From positions 62,001 through 126,000 of the forward strand of contig NZ_JACSQO010000004.1 in NCBI RefSeq assembly GCF_014836595.1: DNA of 64,000 nucleotides, written 5' to 3'. The notes beneath the pieces are model-generated. The model was given only the letters and a program-made list of their open reading frames with translations, did not search any database and had not been told where the DNA came from. The stretch's first letter is position 1; each line of letters opens with the position of its first letter. The stretch comes from Psychrobacillus faecigallinarum (GTDB taxonomy: Bacteria; Bacillota; Bacilli; Bacillales_A; Planococcaceae). Shown in pieces: positions 8,857 through 17,228 of the stretch. Both the position numbers and the translations under genes were made by a program.

Positions 8857-9084
8857 ATGAAAAAGTTAATTGTTTTGTTAATATTAGTTTTGTTGCCTTT
8901 AACTGCTTGTGGAGAAGATCGTACTTCAAATGATGTCCCACCGCCAGAAACGATCGATAATACAAGGGATAGTATTACCCCGGAATCAGGGAATGAAGAA
9001 GTTAATAAAGAAAATGATGAAGGAATGCCAAACACGAACGAGCTTAACGATCCTGGCTTAGAGGGCTTAAAAGGTGACGAATAA
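8857..9084 (+). CDS. Small lipoprotein
   Basis: 75 residues from ATG 8857 (SD AAAGGAG). A type II signal peptide ends in the lipobox LTAC with Cys18. The mature part is short, acidic and proline-, asparagine- and glutamate-rich (DVPPPET, ESGNEEVNKEND), probably disordered. No domain recognised. An upstream in-frame ATG at 8797 would bury the signal peptide and has no SD. Confidence 0.75.
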   Translation: MKKLIVLLILVLLPLTACGEDRTSNDVPPPETIDNTRDSITPESGNEEVNKENDEGMPNTNELNDPGLEGLKGDE

Positions 9085-9155
9085 AAATTCACATTGTACA
9101 AAATAGTGGAATATGTTAAAATAGTCTTACATTAATGACCGGAGGTGAAGAAGGA

Positions 9156-9287
9156 ATGAAAAACGCTGTGAATGCACATGGATTTATTTTGGGATTTTTA
9201 TCCATATCCTGTGCGATTACTCATGGATTTACTAAGAACGGGACCAGTCTGTCCTTTTTTAAACAATTACATGAAATTCACAGCTGA
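9156..9287 (+). CDS. Leader peptide (uORF) of the ABC-F gene
   Basis: 43-codon frame with a strong SD (GGAGGTGAAGAAGG) that ends 30 bases before a terminator hairpin standing in front of an ABC-F gene. Sequence begins MKNAVNAHGFILGF. The last third of the frame contains CCAGTCTGTCC (9244-9254), which can pair with GGAGACTG of the terminator. This is the layout of ribosome-mediated attenuation known for ABC-F resistance genes such as vmlR and lmo0919. It could alternatively be a free small protein, but the position argues for a regulatory reading frame. Confidence 0.7.
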   Translation: MKNAVNAHGFILGFLSISCAITHGFTKNGTSLSFFKQLHEIHS

Positions 9288-9316
9288 TAAGCCATTCTTT
9301 CTGAACCACATTTAGG

Positions 9317-9345
9317 AGACTGCCCGCTTATGGAGCAGTCTTTTT
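9317..9345 (+). terminator. Attenuator in front of ABC-F gene
   Basis: AGACTGC / GCAGTCT stem and TTTTT, between the leader peptide stop (9287) and the ABC-F start (9396). Its 5' arm is complementary to 9245-9250 inside the leader peptide frame, giving a possible antiterminator. Confidence 0.8.
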
Positions 9346-9395
9346 GTATGCAGAAAAATGCTTCCAGCTATATTTTGGAGAGGAAGCGAATTATA

Positions 9396-11261
9396 ATGAT
9401 ATGTAAAATACAGGAAATTAGTAAAATGCTTGGTGGAAACACAATATTTGAGGATTTAACCTTGGATGTAAGGTCTGGAGACAAATTAGGGATAGTTGGT
9501 AGAAATGGAAGCGGTAAAACAACTCTTTTTAAAATGATTGCAGGTATAGAAAAACCAGATCAAGGTACGATAACCTTCAAAAAGGGGACAAAAATAGGTT
9601 ATCTTGCTCAAATCCCCACTTTTGAAAATCATATTACAGGGAAAGATCTGCTATATGATGCTTTTGAGGATATAAGGCTACTTCAGCAAAAGATGAGCGA
9701 ACTAGAACATGAGCTTGCAGTAGCTGATTCTGAGATATTAGAAAAGCTCTTAAAACAGTATGGGGATATTCAGGAAAAATTCACTTTACAGGGTGGATAC
9801 GGTATTGACTCGGAAATTGATAAAGTAATTCAAGGGTTACAGCTAAGTGGCTTTGTCAATCAGACTTTTTCAAGTTTAAGTGGGGGTGAGCAAACAAAAA
9901 TAATGCTTGGACAGCTTCTTCTAACCAGACCACAGTTATTACTTTTGGATGAGCCGACCAATCATTTGGATTTGTATGCTATAGAGTGGCTGGAGGAATA
10001 TTTGGTTAACTATTCAGGGACTGTAGTTTTAATTTCACACGACCGATATTTCCTAGATACGGTTGTCACTAATGTTGCCGATCTTGAGGACGGGATGTTA
10101 ACACTTTATCATGGTAATTATTCTTCGTTTTTAATAGAGAAGGAAGAAAAGCTGACTCGTGAATTCCAGCAATATGAGGAACAACAAAAAAAGATAAAAA
10201 AAATGAGAGAAGCCATTAAGAGATTGAAAATTTGGGCTAATCAGGCTGTTCCTCCAAATGCAGGACTTCATCGACAAGCGAGAAATATGGAACGAGCTCT
10301 AGAACGTATGGAAAAGGTTCGAAAGCCTTTGATAGATCCTAAAAAAATGAACCTGACATTTGACGCAGCACCTAGAAGTGGAAAAGAAGTAGTAATAATG
10401 GAGAGCGTCTCCAGATGCTTTGGAGATAAAAAGATTTTAAATGACACAGATATGCATGTTTATTGGAAAGATCGACTTGCTATAGTAGGAAGAAATGGAA
10501 CGGGTAAAACAACCATATTAAATATTCTCAGAGGGGAAGAAACAATTGATATAGGGGAAGCTCGATTTGGGAGTAATGTAAGACTTGGCTACCTATCTCA
10601 ACATTTTGAGATAGGAGATCCAAAAGCTCGATTGATAGATATTTTCAGAGGTGAAGTGAACGTTAGTGAAGGAGAAGCGCGCCACATATTAGCGAAGTTT
10701 ATGTTCTACGGACCCGATGTTTTCAAAAGAGTTGCTGATTTAAGCGGTGGAGAAAGAATGCGTCTTCGTCTAGCACAGTTAATGCATCAAGACATCAATT
10801 GTTTAATATTAGATGAACCAACTAACCATCTGGACATTGATTCTTGTGAGGTGTTAGAAGAAGCACTCGATGATTTTAGTGGAACAATTATTGCTGTTTC
10901 CCATGATAGATATTTCTTAAATAAACTATTTTCAAGAACTGTTTGGCTAGAGAATGGCAAGCTTACAACTTATGAAGGACCGTTTGAATGGGCAAGAGAA
11001 AAATGGGTTGAATTTAGCTCTAAACAAAATTCGGAGAAAGAAATAAAGGAGCAGCTGCCCATAAAAAAATCACCAACCACTAAACAAGAAAATAAGGTTC
11101 CACTAGAACACCAAATAAATGAGTTAGAGAAGATAATAAGTGACTTAGAAAATCAGATTAACGTAGAGGCAGACTGGTCAATCTATGAGTCATTAAGCTT
11201 GAAGAAATTACACGCAGAAGAGCAGTTGGAACAATTAATGGAGAAGTGGTTAGAACTATGA
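9396..11261 (+). CDS. ABC-F family ATPase, probable antibiotic-responsive ribosome protection protein
   Basis: 621 residues from ATG 9396 (SD GGAGAGGA). NBD1 has GRNGSGKTT, the signature SLSGGEQTKIMLGQL and LLLLDEPTNHLD; NBD2 has GRNGTGKTT, LSGGERMRLRLAQLM and LILDEPTNHLD; both sites look intact. Between them lies a long charged interdomain linker (about residues 245-320, with KIWANQAVPPNAGLHRQARNMERALERM) that in ABC-F proteins reaches toward the peptidyl transferase centre. A C-terminal coiled coil (residues about 575-621, repeated E/L/K heptads) is present. No membrane segments. The leader peptide and attenuator upstream suggest induction by ribosome-stalling drugs; the exact drug class cannot be read from sequence. 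A housekeeping factor such as YdiF is the alternative. Confidence 0.85.
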   Translation: MICKIQEISKMLGGNTIFEDLTLDVRSGDKLGIVGRNGSGKTTLFKMIAGIEKPDQGTITFKKGTKIGYLAQIPTFENHITGKDLLYDAFEDIRLLQQKMSELEHELAVADSEILEKLLKQYGDIQEKFTLQGGYGIDSEIDKVIQGLQLSGFVNQTFSSLSGGEQTKIMLGQLLLTRPQLLLLDEPTNHLDLYAIEWLEEYLVNYSGTVVLISHDRYFLDTVVTNVADLEDGMLTLYHGNYSSFLIEKEEKLTREFQQYEEQQKKIKKMREAIKRLKIWANQAVPPNAGLHRQARNMERALERMEKVRKPLIDPKKMNLTFDAAPRSGKEVVIMESVSRCFGDKKILNDTDMHVYWKDRLAIVGRNGTGKTTILNILRGEETIDIGEARFGSNVRLGYLSQHFEIGDPKARLIDIFRGEVNVSEGEARHILAKFMFYGPDVFKRVADLSGGERMRLRLAQLMHQDINCLILDEPTNHLDIDSCEVLEEALDDFSGTIIAVSHDRYFLNKLFSRTVWLENGKLTTYEGPFEWAREKWVEFSSKQNSEKEIKEQLPIKKSPTTKQENKVPLEHQINELEKIISDLENQINVEADWSIYESLSLKKLHAEEQLEQLMEKWLEL

Positions 11262-11323
11262 GATTAATAGGCTATTCTTGAAAATGGGTTGATATAAATA
11301 AGAGACCATGCTAATATTATTTA

Positions 11324-11329
11324 TTGACA
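11324..11329 (+). promoter_or_regulatory. -35 box of the metA leader promoter
   Basis: A perfect TTGACA 22 bases before the S-box. A consensus -10 at ideal spacing is not obvious (AATATT or TAAATA in an AT-rich run), so only the -35 element is claimed. Confidence 0.4.
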
Positions 11330-11350
11330 AATAATTATAACAATTAAATA

Positions 11351-11508
11351 TTCTTATCAAGAGAAGCGAAGGGATTAGGCCCGTTGAAGCTTCAGCAACC
11401 TCTGTTATACAGAAAGGTGCTAACTCCTACAAGACATTATCTTGGAAGATAAGAGCTAAAGAGCAAATTTTTGCCCCTCTTTTCTTACATGGAAAGAGGG
11501 GCATTTTT
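11351..11508 (+). promoter_or_regulatory. SAM-I (S-box) riboswitch with terminator
   Basis: The conserved S-box blocks are present in order: TTCTTATCAAGAGAAG at the 5' end (P1/P2), GGCCCGTTGAAGC, the TTCAGCAACC block, the AGGTGCTAACTCC segment and the closing AAGATAAGAG at about 11446-11455. A terminator with stem GCCCCTCTTT / AAAGAGGGGC and T-run follows at 11472-11508. Binding of S-adenosylmethionine should favour the terminator and shut off metA when methionine is sufficient. Confidence 0.95.
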
Positions 11509-11654
11509 GTTTGAAAAAAAGTATCTGGTTTTTGGTTGTCTAGCTCAGAGTTTACCCACAAGGTTCAAGTAAAATCTGAATTGCTTTGTAATTGTACCTA
11601 TGTTTTCACTGTACAAACGTTAGTTCTAGTGCTTTTCTATAAGGAGGAAATAAA

Positions 11655-12563
11655 TTGCCTATTAATATTCCAAAACAATTACCGGCAACAAAATTATTAA
11701 AAGAAGAGAAAATCTTTGTAATGGATCAAGAAAGAGCATATACACAAGATATTCGTCCACTCAACATCGTTATTTTCAATCTAATGCCTGAAAAAGAAAA
11801 AACAGAGCTACAGTTATTAAGACTTTTAGGTAATACACCATTACAAGTAAATATAACATTTATGAATACAGCAACATACGAATCTAAAAATGCTAGTAAA
11901 ACTCATCTAAATACATTTTATTCGACATTTGATGAAATTAAGGAAAAAAAGTATGATGGCATGATTATTACTGGTGCTCCAATTGAGCAACTTCCATTCG
12001 AAGAGGTAGATTACTGGAGAGAGATGAAGGAAATCATGGAATGGTCTAAATTGAATGTGACCTCAACGTTACACATTTGCTGGGGTGCCCAAGCAGCTCT
12101 TTATTATCATTATGGAATTGATAAATTTCCTCTTACTCAAAAGTGTTCAGGAGTGTTTAGACACATTTTAACTAATCAGGTGGAGGATCTAGTAAGAGGA
12201 TTTAATGACAAATTTAATGCCCCAGTATCCCGTTATACATCTGTTTCAAGGGAAGAAATTGAAAGGAATGAACACTTAACCATCCTTGCCAATTCTGAGG
12301 AAGCTGGAGTATTTCTTGTGAAATCGAATGACAACAAATTTGTGATGGTGACTGGTCACTTAGAGTATGATGCACATACTTTGGCAGAGGAATATAATAG
12401 AGATCTCAACAAAGGAATAGAGGTTGAGATGCCTAAATACTATTTCCCAAATAATGATCCTTCTAGTCAACCATTGAATACATGGAAAGCCCATACGCAT
12501 CTGTTATTTTCAAACTGGTTAAATTACTATGTATACCAAGCTACTCCTTATGATTGGGAATAA
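11655..12563 (+). CDS. metA: Homoserine O-acetyltransferase (MetA family)
   Basis: Acylates L-homoserine in methionine biosynthesis. 302 residues, normal length; start TTG at 11655 with a perfect AAGGAGG SD. The catalytic Cys142 sits in [14 protein letters not shown], and the expected His and Glu blocks follow (VTGHLEYD). Residue 111 is Glu in TGAPIEQL; in characterised MetA proteins (B. cereus) Glu at this place goes with acetyl-CoA, whereas Gly goes with succinyl-CoA, so O-acetylhomoserine is the predicted product despite the usual succinyltransferase label. The S-box directly upstream supports the role. Confidence 0.93.
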   Translation: MPINIPKQLPATKLLKEEKIFVMDQERAYTQDIRPLNIVIFNLMPEKEKTELQLLRLLGNTPLQVNITFMNTATYESKNASKTHLNTFYSTFDEIKEKKYDGMIITGAPIEQLPFEEVDYWREMKEIMEWSKLNVTSTLHICWGAQAALYYHYGIDKFPLTQKCSGVFRHILTNQVEDLVRGFNDKFNAPVSRYTSVSREEIERNEHLTILANSEEAGVFLVKSNDNKFVMVTGHLEYDAHTLAEEYNRDLNKGIEVEMPKYYFPNNDPSSQPLNTWKAHTHLLFSNWLNYYVYQATPYDWE

Positions 12564-12614
12564 AATGTTCTATTGAACAGTCAGAAAGAAAGTAATATTT
12601 GTCTTGTATATTGA

Positions 12615-12642
12615 ACTCCTGTTTAAATAAACAGGAGTTTTT
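12615..12642 (+). terminator. Intrinsic terminator of metA
   Basis: ACTCCTGTTTA / TAAACAGGAGT stem followed by TTTTT. Confidence 0.85.
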
Positions 12643-12765
12643 CTTATTTTTAGTTTTATTTATTCAGATATTAGGGAAAACAAAAGAGAAGAGACATTGT
12701 ATTATACAAAGAAACATATTTTTAATGGTATTGATTTACACTTTATTGGAAGCGAGGTTAAGTCT

Positions 12766-13581
12766 ATGAGTTTGACACCAAAACAAAGAATCGAGTTACA
12801 TGGGTTTAATAATCTAACGAAAACATTAAGCTTTAATATGTATGATATCTGTTATACGAGAACCAAGGAAGAAAGGGAAAAATATATAGAATATATTGAT
12901 GAGCAATATAACGCTGAACGCTTAACTAATATACTAACCAAAGTATCCGAAATTATAGAAGCGAATATATTAAATATTGCACAGCAGGATTACGAGCCGC
13001 AGGGTGCAAGTGTAACCATTTTAGTATCGGAAGGACCTGTCGATCAAACACCGATAGAATCATTTAAGCAATCTCCGGGGCCAATACCAGAAACTGTACT
13101 TGGTCACCTAGATAAAAGCCATATTACTGTTCATACTTATCCGGAATATCACCCGGATGAAGGAATCAGTACTTTTAGAGCAGATATAGATATTTCTACT
13201 TGCGGAGAAATTTCTCCATTAAAAGCACTAAATTATTTGATTCATTCCTTTGAAACTGACGTGATGGTCATGGATTATCGAGTGAGAGGGTTCACGAGAG
13301 ATGTGAAAGGCCATAAATTATTCATAGATCACGATATTAATTCCATTCAAAATTATATCCCAGATGCTTTGCAGGAATTTTACCATATGATCGATGTTAA
13401 CGTTTATCAGGAAAATATTTTTCATACTAAATGTAAGCTAAAGCAGTTTGACTTGAATAATTACCTATTTGGCTACAACGAAGATGAACTTTCAGAAGAA
13501 GAAAAAATATTGATAACGAAAAAGCTAAAAACAGAAATGGACGAAATCTTTTACGCAAAAAACATGACTCGATCAGATTAA
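12766..13581 (+). CDS. speD: S-adenosylmethionine decarboxylase proenzyme, E. coli type
   Basis: Makes decarboxylated SAM, the aminopropyl donor for spermidine. From the ATG at 12766 (GAGGT eight bases upstream) the protein has 271 residues and aligns from its first residues with E. coli Spe[79 protein letters not shown] and [13 protein letters not shown]. Self-cleavage at Lys117-Ser118 would give the pyruvoyl group. This is the long, class 1b enzyme rather than the ~125-residue form of B. subtilis. An in-frame ATG at 12697 would add 23 unrelated residues. No speE is adjacent. Confidence 0.92.
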   Translation: MSLTPKQRIELHGFNNLTKTLSFNMYDICYTRTKEEREKYIEYIDEQYNAERLTNILTKVSEIIEANILNIAQQDYEPQGASVTILVSEGPVDQTPIESFKQSPGPIPETVLGHLDKSHITVHTYPEYHPDEGISTFRADIDISTCGEISPLKALNYLIHSFETDVMVMDYRVRGFTRDVKGHKLFIDHDINSIQNYIPDALQEFYHMIDVNVYQENIFHTKCKLKQFDLNNYLFGYNEDELSEEEKILITKKLKTEMDEIFYAKNMTRSD

Positions 13582-13587
13582 ATTGAA

Positions 13588-13618
13588 AAAAGCTCTGAGT
13601 AAATCACTCAGAGCTTTT
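13588..13618 (+). terminator. Intrinsic terminator of speD
   Basis: AAAAGCTCTGAGT / ACTCAGAGCTTTT perfect stem. Confidence 0.9.
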
Positions 13619-13638
13619 CATTTGTGTGAAGAATGGAC

Positions 13639-13760
13639 TTTATGACCGGATAGACCAAGTTTATGACCGGATAGAAAAATTTATGACCGGATAGACCAGG
13701 TTAATGACCGGATAAAAAAATTTATGACCGGAAAGAAATTTTATAGCCGAATAAACCAGT
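13639..13760. repeat. Tandem repeat, six units of 20-21 bp (TTTATGACCGGATA)
   Basis: Units begin at about 13639, 13660, 13680, 13701, 13721 and 13740; consensus TTTATGACCGGATAGAMMAR with the last unit decayed. Spacing alternates 21 and 20 bp. A second cluster with the same unit is at 47700-47795. Confidence 0.9.
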
Positions 13761-13922
13761 TGTAAGACAATAGTCATAAAAAAGGTTGATTTATCATTTA
13801 ATGTTCAGTGAACTACTTAGACGACTCTTACTTCATGAAATAATATGGCTGAAAATTAATATTCAGAAATATTCGAAACATTATAACCCTTTCTCCGTAA
13901 ATGTTAGAAAGGGGATGAAAAG

Positions 13923-14369
13923 ATGGACTTTTTAATAAACTTCATAATTATTACTTTGTTTATTAGCCCAATTATTGCACTCATTCACGAAGCTGGACAC
14001 GCATTTTTTTTGAAAATATTTGGTGCGAAAGTAAGTGAGTTCTCTATAGGGAATGGTAATACACTTTTACAGATAAATAATTTTCTCATAAAAAAAGTTT
14101 ACTTCTTTGGAGGAAGAGTTTTTTCAGAAAACCATGAGAAATTAAGTAAAAGCCAAAAAACATTTTATTACTTAGGGGGAGTTTTCTTTAACTTTATTTC
14201 TGCTATAGTACTTCACTTATTAACTGGTTATGAATTCCTAGTTTTTAGAAACTATTTGGATAGTTTTATTTTTGTATCGTATCTAACTGTTTTAATCAAT
14301 CTAATTCCACTTAATACAATAATAGGTGCTACGGACGGTAAACAATTAATAGAACTATATAAGAATTAG
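13923..14369 (+). CDS. M50-type site-2 protease-like membrane protein
   Basis: 148 residues, start ATG 13923 behind AAAGGGGATGAAAAG. The first hydrophobic segment holds the zinc motif HEAGH (residues 22-26: LIHEAGHAFF) and a later one holds NLIPLNTIIGATDGKQL, in which the Asp of the DG pair is the expected third ligand. Both catalytic motifs are thus kept although the protein is very short, with three or four membrane helices and no PDZ domain. It resembles the minimal peptidases that occur singly in Bacillales; substrate unknown. Confidence 0.75.
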   Translation: MDFLINFIIITLFISPIIALIHEAGHAFFLKIFGAKVSEFSIGNGNTLLQINNFLIKKVYFFGGRVFSENHEKLSKSQKTFYYLGGVFFNFISAIVLHLLTGYEFLVFRNYLDSFIFVSYLTVLINLIPLNTIIGATDGKQLIELYKN

Positions 14370-14578
14370 TTAGAAGTTAATAGTAAAAACATATTGGAAT
14401 AGACAGGATATTTCTGGAATGATAAACTTTAATGACCATACAATATTGGACGGCAAAGTGTAATGCTACCTTTATTTTGGATAAATTTTAATGGGAGTAG
14501 CTGCCAATAACATATACCTATTTTTAAATTTGTTTTTGTCTATAAAATGACGTACAAAATTATGATAGGAGTGTAATA

Positions 14579-15082
14579 ATGATTGAATTAGACACAGAAA
14601 GATTAATATTAATTCCACTGACTGCAGAAAATCTAAGATTACTAATTGATAATCCAAAGAAAATGGAACAGAGTTTATCTATCAATGAATCAAATAGATT
14701 TCTTAGTTCGGATCTTAAACAAGCTATGGAAATTAGACTTTCAAAACTGTTAAGTGATGAAGAAAATTATATTTGGTATACCAATTGGTTAATCGTTTCG
14801 AAAGATCAAAACTGTAGTGTTGGTGGAGTAATGTTAAAAGGTCTTCCTAATGAAAATGGTGAAGTAGTAATAGGGTACTATACTCTTCCAGAATATCAAG
14901 GGAACGGCTATATGACGGAAACTATTAATAACATGAAAAACTGGTTGCTAGATCAGGCCGATGTTATGTATGTTATTGCTGATACGGATAAAGACAATAT
15001 TCCATCGCATAGAGTTTTAGAAAAATGTGGGGCGAAAATTTATAAAGAAACAGATGAATTATATTTTTGGAGATTTGTTTAA
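14579..15082 (+). CDS. GNAT family N-acetyltransferase
   Basis: 167 residues from ATG 14579 (SD ATAGGAGTG). RimJ/RimL-like layout: ELDTERLILIPLTAENL at the N terminus, the central strand block VGGVMLKGLPNENGEVVIGYYTLPEYQGNGYMTE carrying the acetyl-CoA loop (QGNGYM), and the final DKDNIPSHRVLEKCGAKIY motif. Substrate unknown. Confidence 0.85.
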   Translation: MIELDTERLILIPLTAENLRLLIDNPKKMEQSLSINESNRFLSSDLKQAMEIRLSKLLSDEENYIWYTNWLIVSKDQNCSVGGVMLKGLPNENGEVVIGYYTLPEYQGNGYMTETINNMKNWLLDQADVMYVIADTDKDNIPSHRVLEKCGAKIYKETDELYFWRFV

Positions 15083-15103
15083 AATAAATTAACGTAGGAT
15101 GAA

Positions 15104-15139
15104 ACGAGGCATCATTTGGCAATGGTGCCTCGTTTTTTT
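15104..15139 (+). terminator. Intrinsic terminator
   Basis: ACGAGGCA / TGCCTCGT stem with seven T's after the GNAT gene. Confidence 0.9.
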
Positions 15140-15431
15140 GTATTATTACCAAGGTCTATAGCATTAATAGTTGTTCCCAACATTCTAGTTCTATTATAGG
15201 TGCATAAGTAAATATGAAATTTTGAAAAGTAGAAGTATAACTGAGATTGTGATTTTTAATTGAAGATGTGTTTCATTTCGATGATTTGTTTATCAGTGTG
15301 AAATATTAAAATTCTACTAACGAAAAAGTTTAGTATAAGAGGTTGAATATAATATGCTTTATTCTGTATAATAATTCATATAAACGGACATATGAGGGTA
15401 TTTATTTTTACTTTTGAGAGAAGTGTTCATT

Positions 15432-16061
15432 GTGAGTTTGTATTTTGCTTATGTAATGGTGGGACTTGCCATTGCAATGCCTGTAGGCGCAATTACAGTC
15501 GAAATGACGAAGCAAGGATTGAAAAATGGATTTATACATGGATGGGCAGTAGGGTTAGGTGGTATGACAATTGATTTTGTGCTAATCATTTTACTATCAA
15601 CAGGACTTGCTTCTATCTTAGCGCTGCCTATTATCCAAATTCCGATGTGGCTTATTGGTGCTCTGTTTTTATTGTACATAGGTTACGATTCAATTAAAAA
15701 TGCTGATAAAGATATTACTTTATCTGGAGAAAAAGTAACAAAGTCTTTTTTTAGTTCATTTAAGAACGGACTTCTTGTGGCCATATCTCCAGGGAATCTA
15801 GTTTTTTGGGTAAATGTATTTGGAGTAGTACTTGCTAAAAACTATGCCAGCGATGAAAGTCATTTTTTCATTGTTGCATTAGGAATTTTAAGTGGAATAT
15901 TGCTACACGACATTGGATTACTCACTATTATATCGATTACAAGGAAAGCACTAAATAGAAATATGATTAAATGGTTAACAATAATATCGGGGATATTATT
16001 AATAGGTTTTGCGGGATATTTTGTTTATGAGTTCATTCAAAGTTTGAAGTTATATATATAA
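15432..16061 (+). CDS. LysE/RhtB-type amino-acid exporter
   Basis: About 209 residues with six hydrophobic segments. The N-terminal AMPVGAITVEMTKQGLKNGF matches the LysE family signature (PG/PVGP-like start of the first loop followed by a conserved helix), and NGLLVAISPGNLVFWVNVFG is the mid-protein block. The start is uncertain: GTG at 15432 has GAGAGAAG nine bases upstream; a TTG at 15414 in the same frame is the alternative and adds six residues. Family members export amino acids or related solutes. Confidence 0.82.
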   Translation: MSLYFAYVMVGLAIAMPVGAITVEMTKQGLKNGFIHGWAVGLGGMTIDFVLIILLSTGLASILALPIIQIPMWLIGALFLLYIGYDSIKNADKDITLSGEKVTKSFFSSFKNGLLVAISPGNLVFWVNVFGVVLAKNYASDESHFFIVALGILSGILLHDIGLLTIISITRKALNRNMIKWLTIISGILLIGFAGYFVYEFIQSLKLYI

Positions 16062-16094
16062 TACTTTTTCACGAACGGGTGCTGAAGTTACACA

Positions 16095-16122
16095 AGACCA
16101 TCATTATCGATGGTCTATTTTT
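16095..16122 (+). terminator. Intrinsic terminator of the LysE-type gene
   Basis: AGACCATC / GATGGTCT stem with a six-base loop and ATTTTT. Confidence 0.75.
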
Positions 16123-16236
16123 ACATTATAAATAACAAGTAGAATTCGTTGAACCACTGTGAAATGTTACAGGTTAGTTGAACAAGCTGATAAACTTTTT
16201 GCAATGAAAATATGAAGTAGATGAGGTATGTATGGA

Positions 16237-16692
16237 ATGGGAGAAGAGGAACTTGTATTACTCTTTAAAAATGGAGTTTCTGATTTTAAAAGATGGGCTC
16301 GCAAAGCTGATAAATCCTCTGAAGAATGGGAAACAGAATACCCAAACTGGAACTGGCAATACCACGACACAGGAAATTTACTTAAAGAGTTATCAGTTGA
16401 GCGATGGAACGAAGAACTTATTGAAGATTTTCTTTATATACTAGCAAGAGATAATGAAGTCGAGAATATCATAGAAAACCTTATAGACATACCTAATCAA
16501 CTTTTATCATTAACTAAGTATGCTTTAATTTATAGTGATGCCGATGCAAAATGGCAAGTTGCTTATGGTCTCGGAGAAATCAAGGGAGATAACTTATTGA
16601 TAAGAATGTATTTAAGTGATTTTCTAAATGATGAACAGGAGTATGTGCGAAGGCGTGCTTCCTTTGCTTTAGATAAACATGGAACACAATAA
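16237..16692 (+). CDS. HEAT-repeat-like protein of unknown function
   Basis: 151 residues from the ATG at 16237, which has GAGGT nine bases upstream; the ATG at 16228 directly abuts that SD. The protein is all-helical by appearance, acidic, with YALIYSDADAKWQVAYGLGEIKG and DEQEYVRRRASFAL, which look like two HEAT-like helical hairpins in the C-terminal half. No signal peptide. Function unknown. Confidence 0.65.
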   Translation: MGEEELVLLFKNGVSDFKRWARKADKSSEEWETEYPNWNWQYHDTGNLLKELSVERWNEELIEDFLYILARDNEVENIIENLIDIPNQLLSLTKYALIYSDADAKWQVAYGLGEIKGDNLLIRMYLSDFLNDEQEYVRRRASFALDKHGTQ

Positions 16693-16857
16693 CTAACTTA
16701 TGATGTGTTTAGTTTTATGAGCTAATTAGTAAACAATATTGGTCAACATACGGTTTGGTACTATTTCTCATTGTATGATTAACATTATATGGAGAAAGCA
16801 AAAATAAAGAATTTTTTTCTCTTGTGATGTATATTGATTATTGAGGAGGGATCATTC

Positions 16858-16944
16858 TTGACTAACGAAGAAATAAACAAACTATCGGATGTATTGTTAC
16901 AAAGTCTGTATGAGTATCATTTTTATCAATACCCTCCGTCATAA
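16858..16944 (+). pseudogene. Possible 5' stub of a truncated gene
   Basis: A 28-codon frame starts at TTG 16858 behind an excellent SD (GAGGAGGGA) and reads MTNEEINKLSDVLLQSLYEY before a stop at 16942. It looks like the amphipathic beginning of a longer soluble protein. It is antisense to the 3' end of the lipoprotein frame at 16862-17137, so one or both genes appear cut at a recombination joint near 16930. It could also be a genuine small protein. Confidence 0.35.
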
Positions 16945-17137
16945 ATTTTAATTGATTATCTTTTGTTGTAATAGTTGGTGTTAATAATTCAATACTTCCG
17001 TTTCCAGTTTCTTGTTTAATAGCAATTTCATAATTAGCTCTTTCACTTGAATCTATAGAATTTTCTATTACACCTGAACATCCAGGTAATGTGATACCAG
17101 CAGAAAGAATAAAACTTAATCCAATTACCTTTTTCAT
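16862..17137 (-). CDS. Small lipoprotein, probably with a replaced C terminus
   Basis: 91 residues. A lipoprotein signal ends in LPGC (Cys20); the mature part to about residue 70 is ordinary (YEIAIKQETGNGSIELL). The last 20 residues (HTDFVTIHPIVCLF) are encoded antisense to another apparent reading frame with a strong SD and look like run-on translation across a junction. The start ATG 17137 has GGGGGGTAATCTC upstream. Function unknown. Confidence 0.5.
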   Translation of the reverse strand: MKKVIGLSFILSAGITLPGCSGVIENSIDSSERANYEIAIKQETGNGSIELLTPTITTKDNQLKFMTEGIDKNDTHTDFVTIHPIVCLFLR

Positions 17138-17187
17138 GAGATTACCCCCCTTGACTTAATATCGTGATATGAAAAAAATGAGCAAAG

Positions 17188-17215
17188 AAAGAACAGGCAT
17201 AATACCCGTTCTTTT
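17188..17215 (-). terminator. Terminator of secDF
   Basis: Hairpin AAAGAACGGG / CCTGTTCTTT on the minus strand just beyond the secDF stop; imperfect stem, T-rich tail. Confidence 0.6.
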
Positions 17216-17228
17216 CGTGTTCAAACTG

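Noticed and set aside
11262..11350. Small gene between the ABC-F gene and the S-box
   Set aside because: No frame with an SD; only a -35-like TTGACA is convincing.
13620..13780. CRISPR array as explanation for the 20-21 bp repeats
   Set aside because: Units are contiguous with no unique spacers of constant length, and no cas genes are present.
15392..15574. Cys-rich 60-codon frame at the start of the LysE-type gene
   Set aside because: Out-of-frame shadow; the LysE family protein explains the region.
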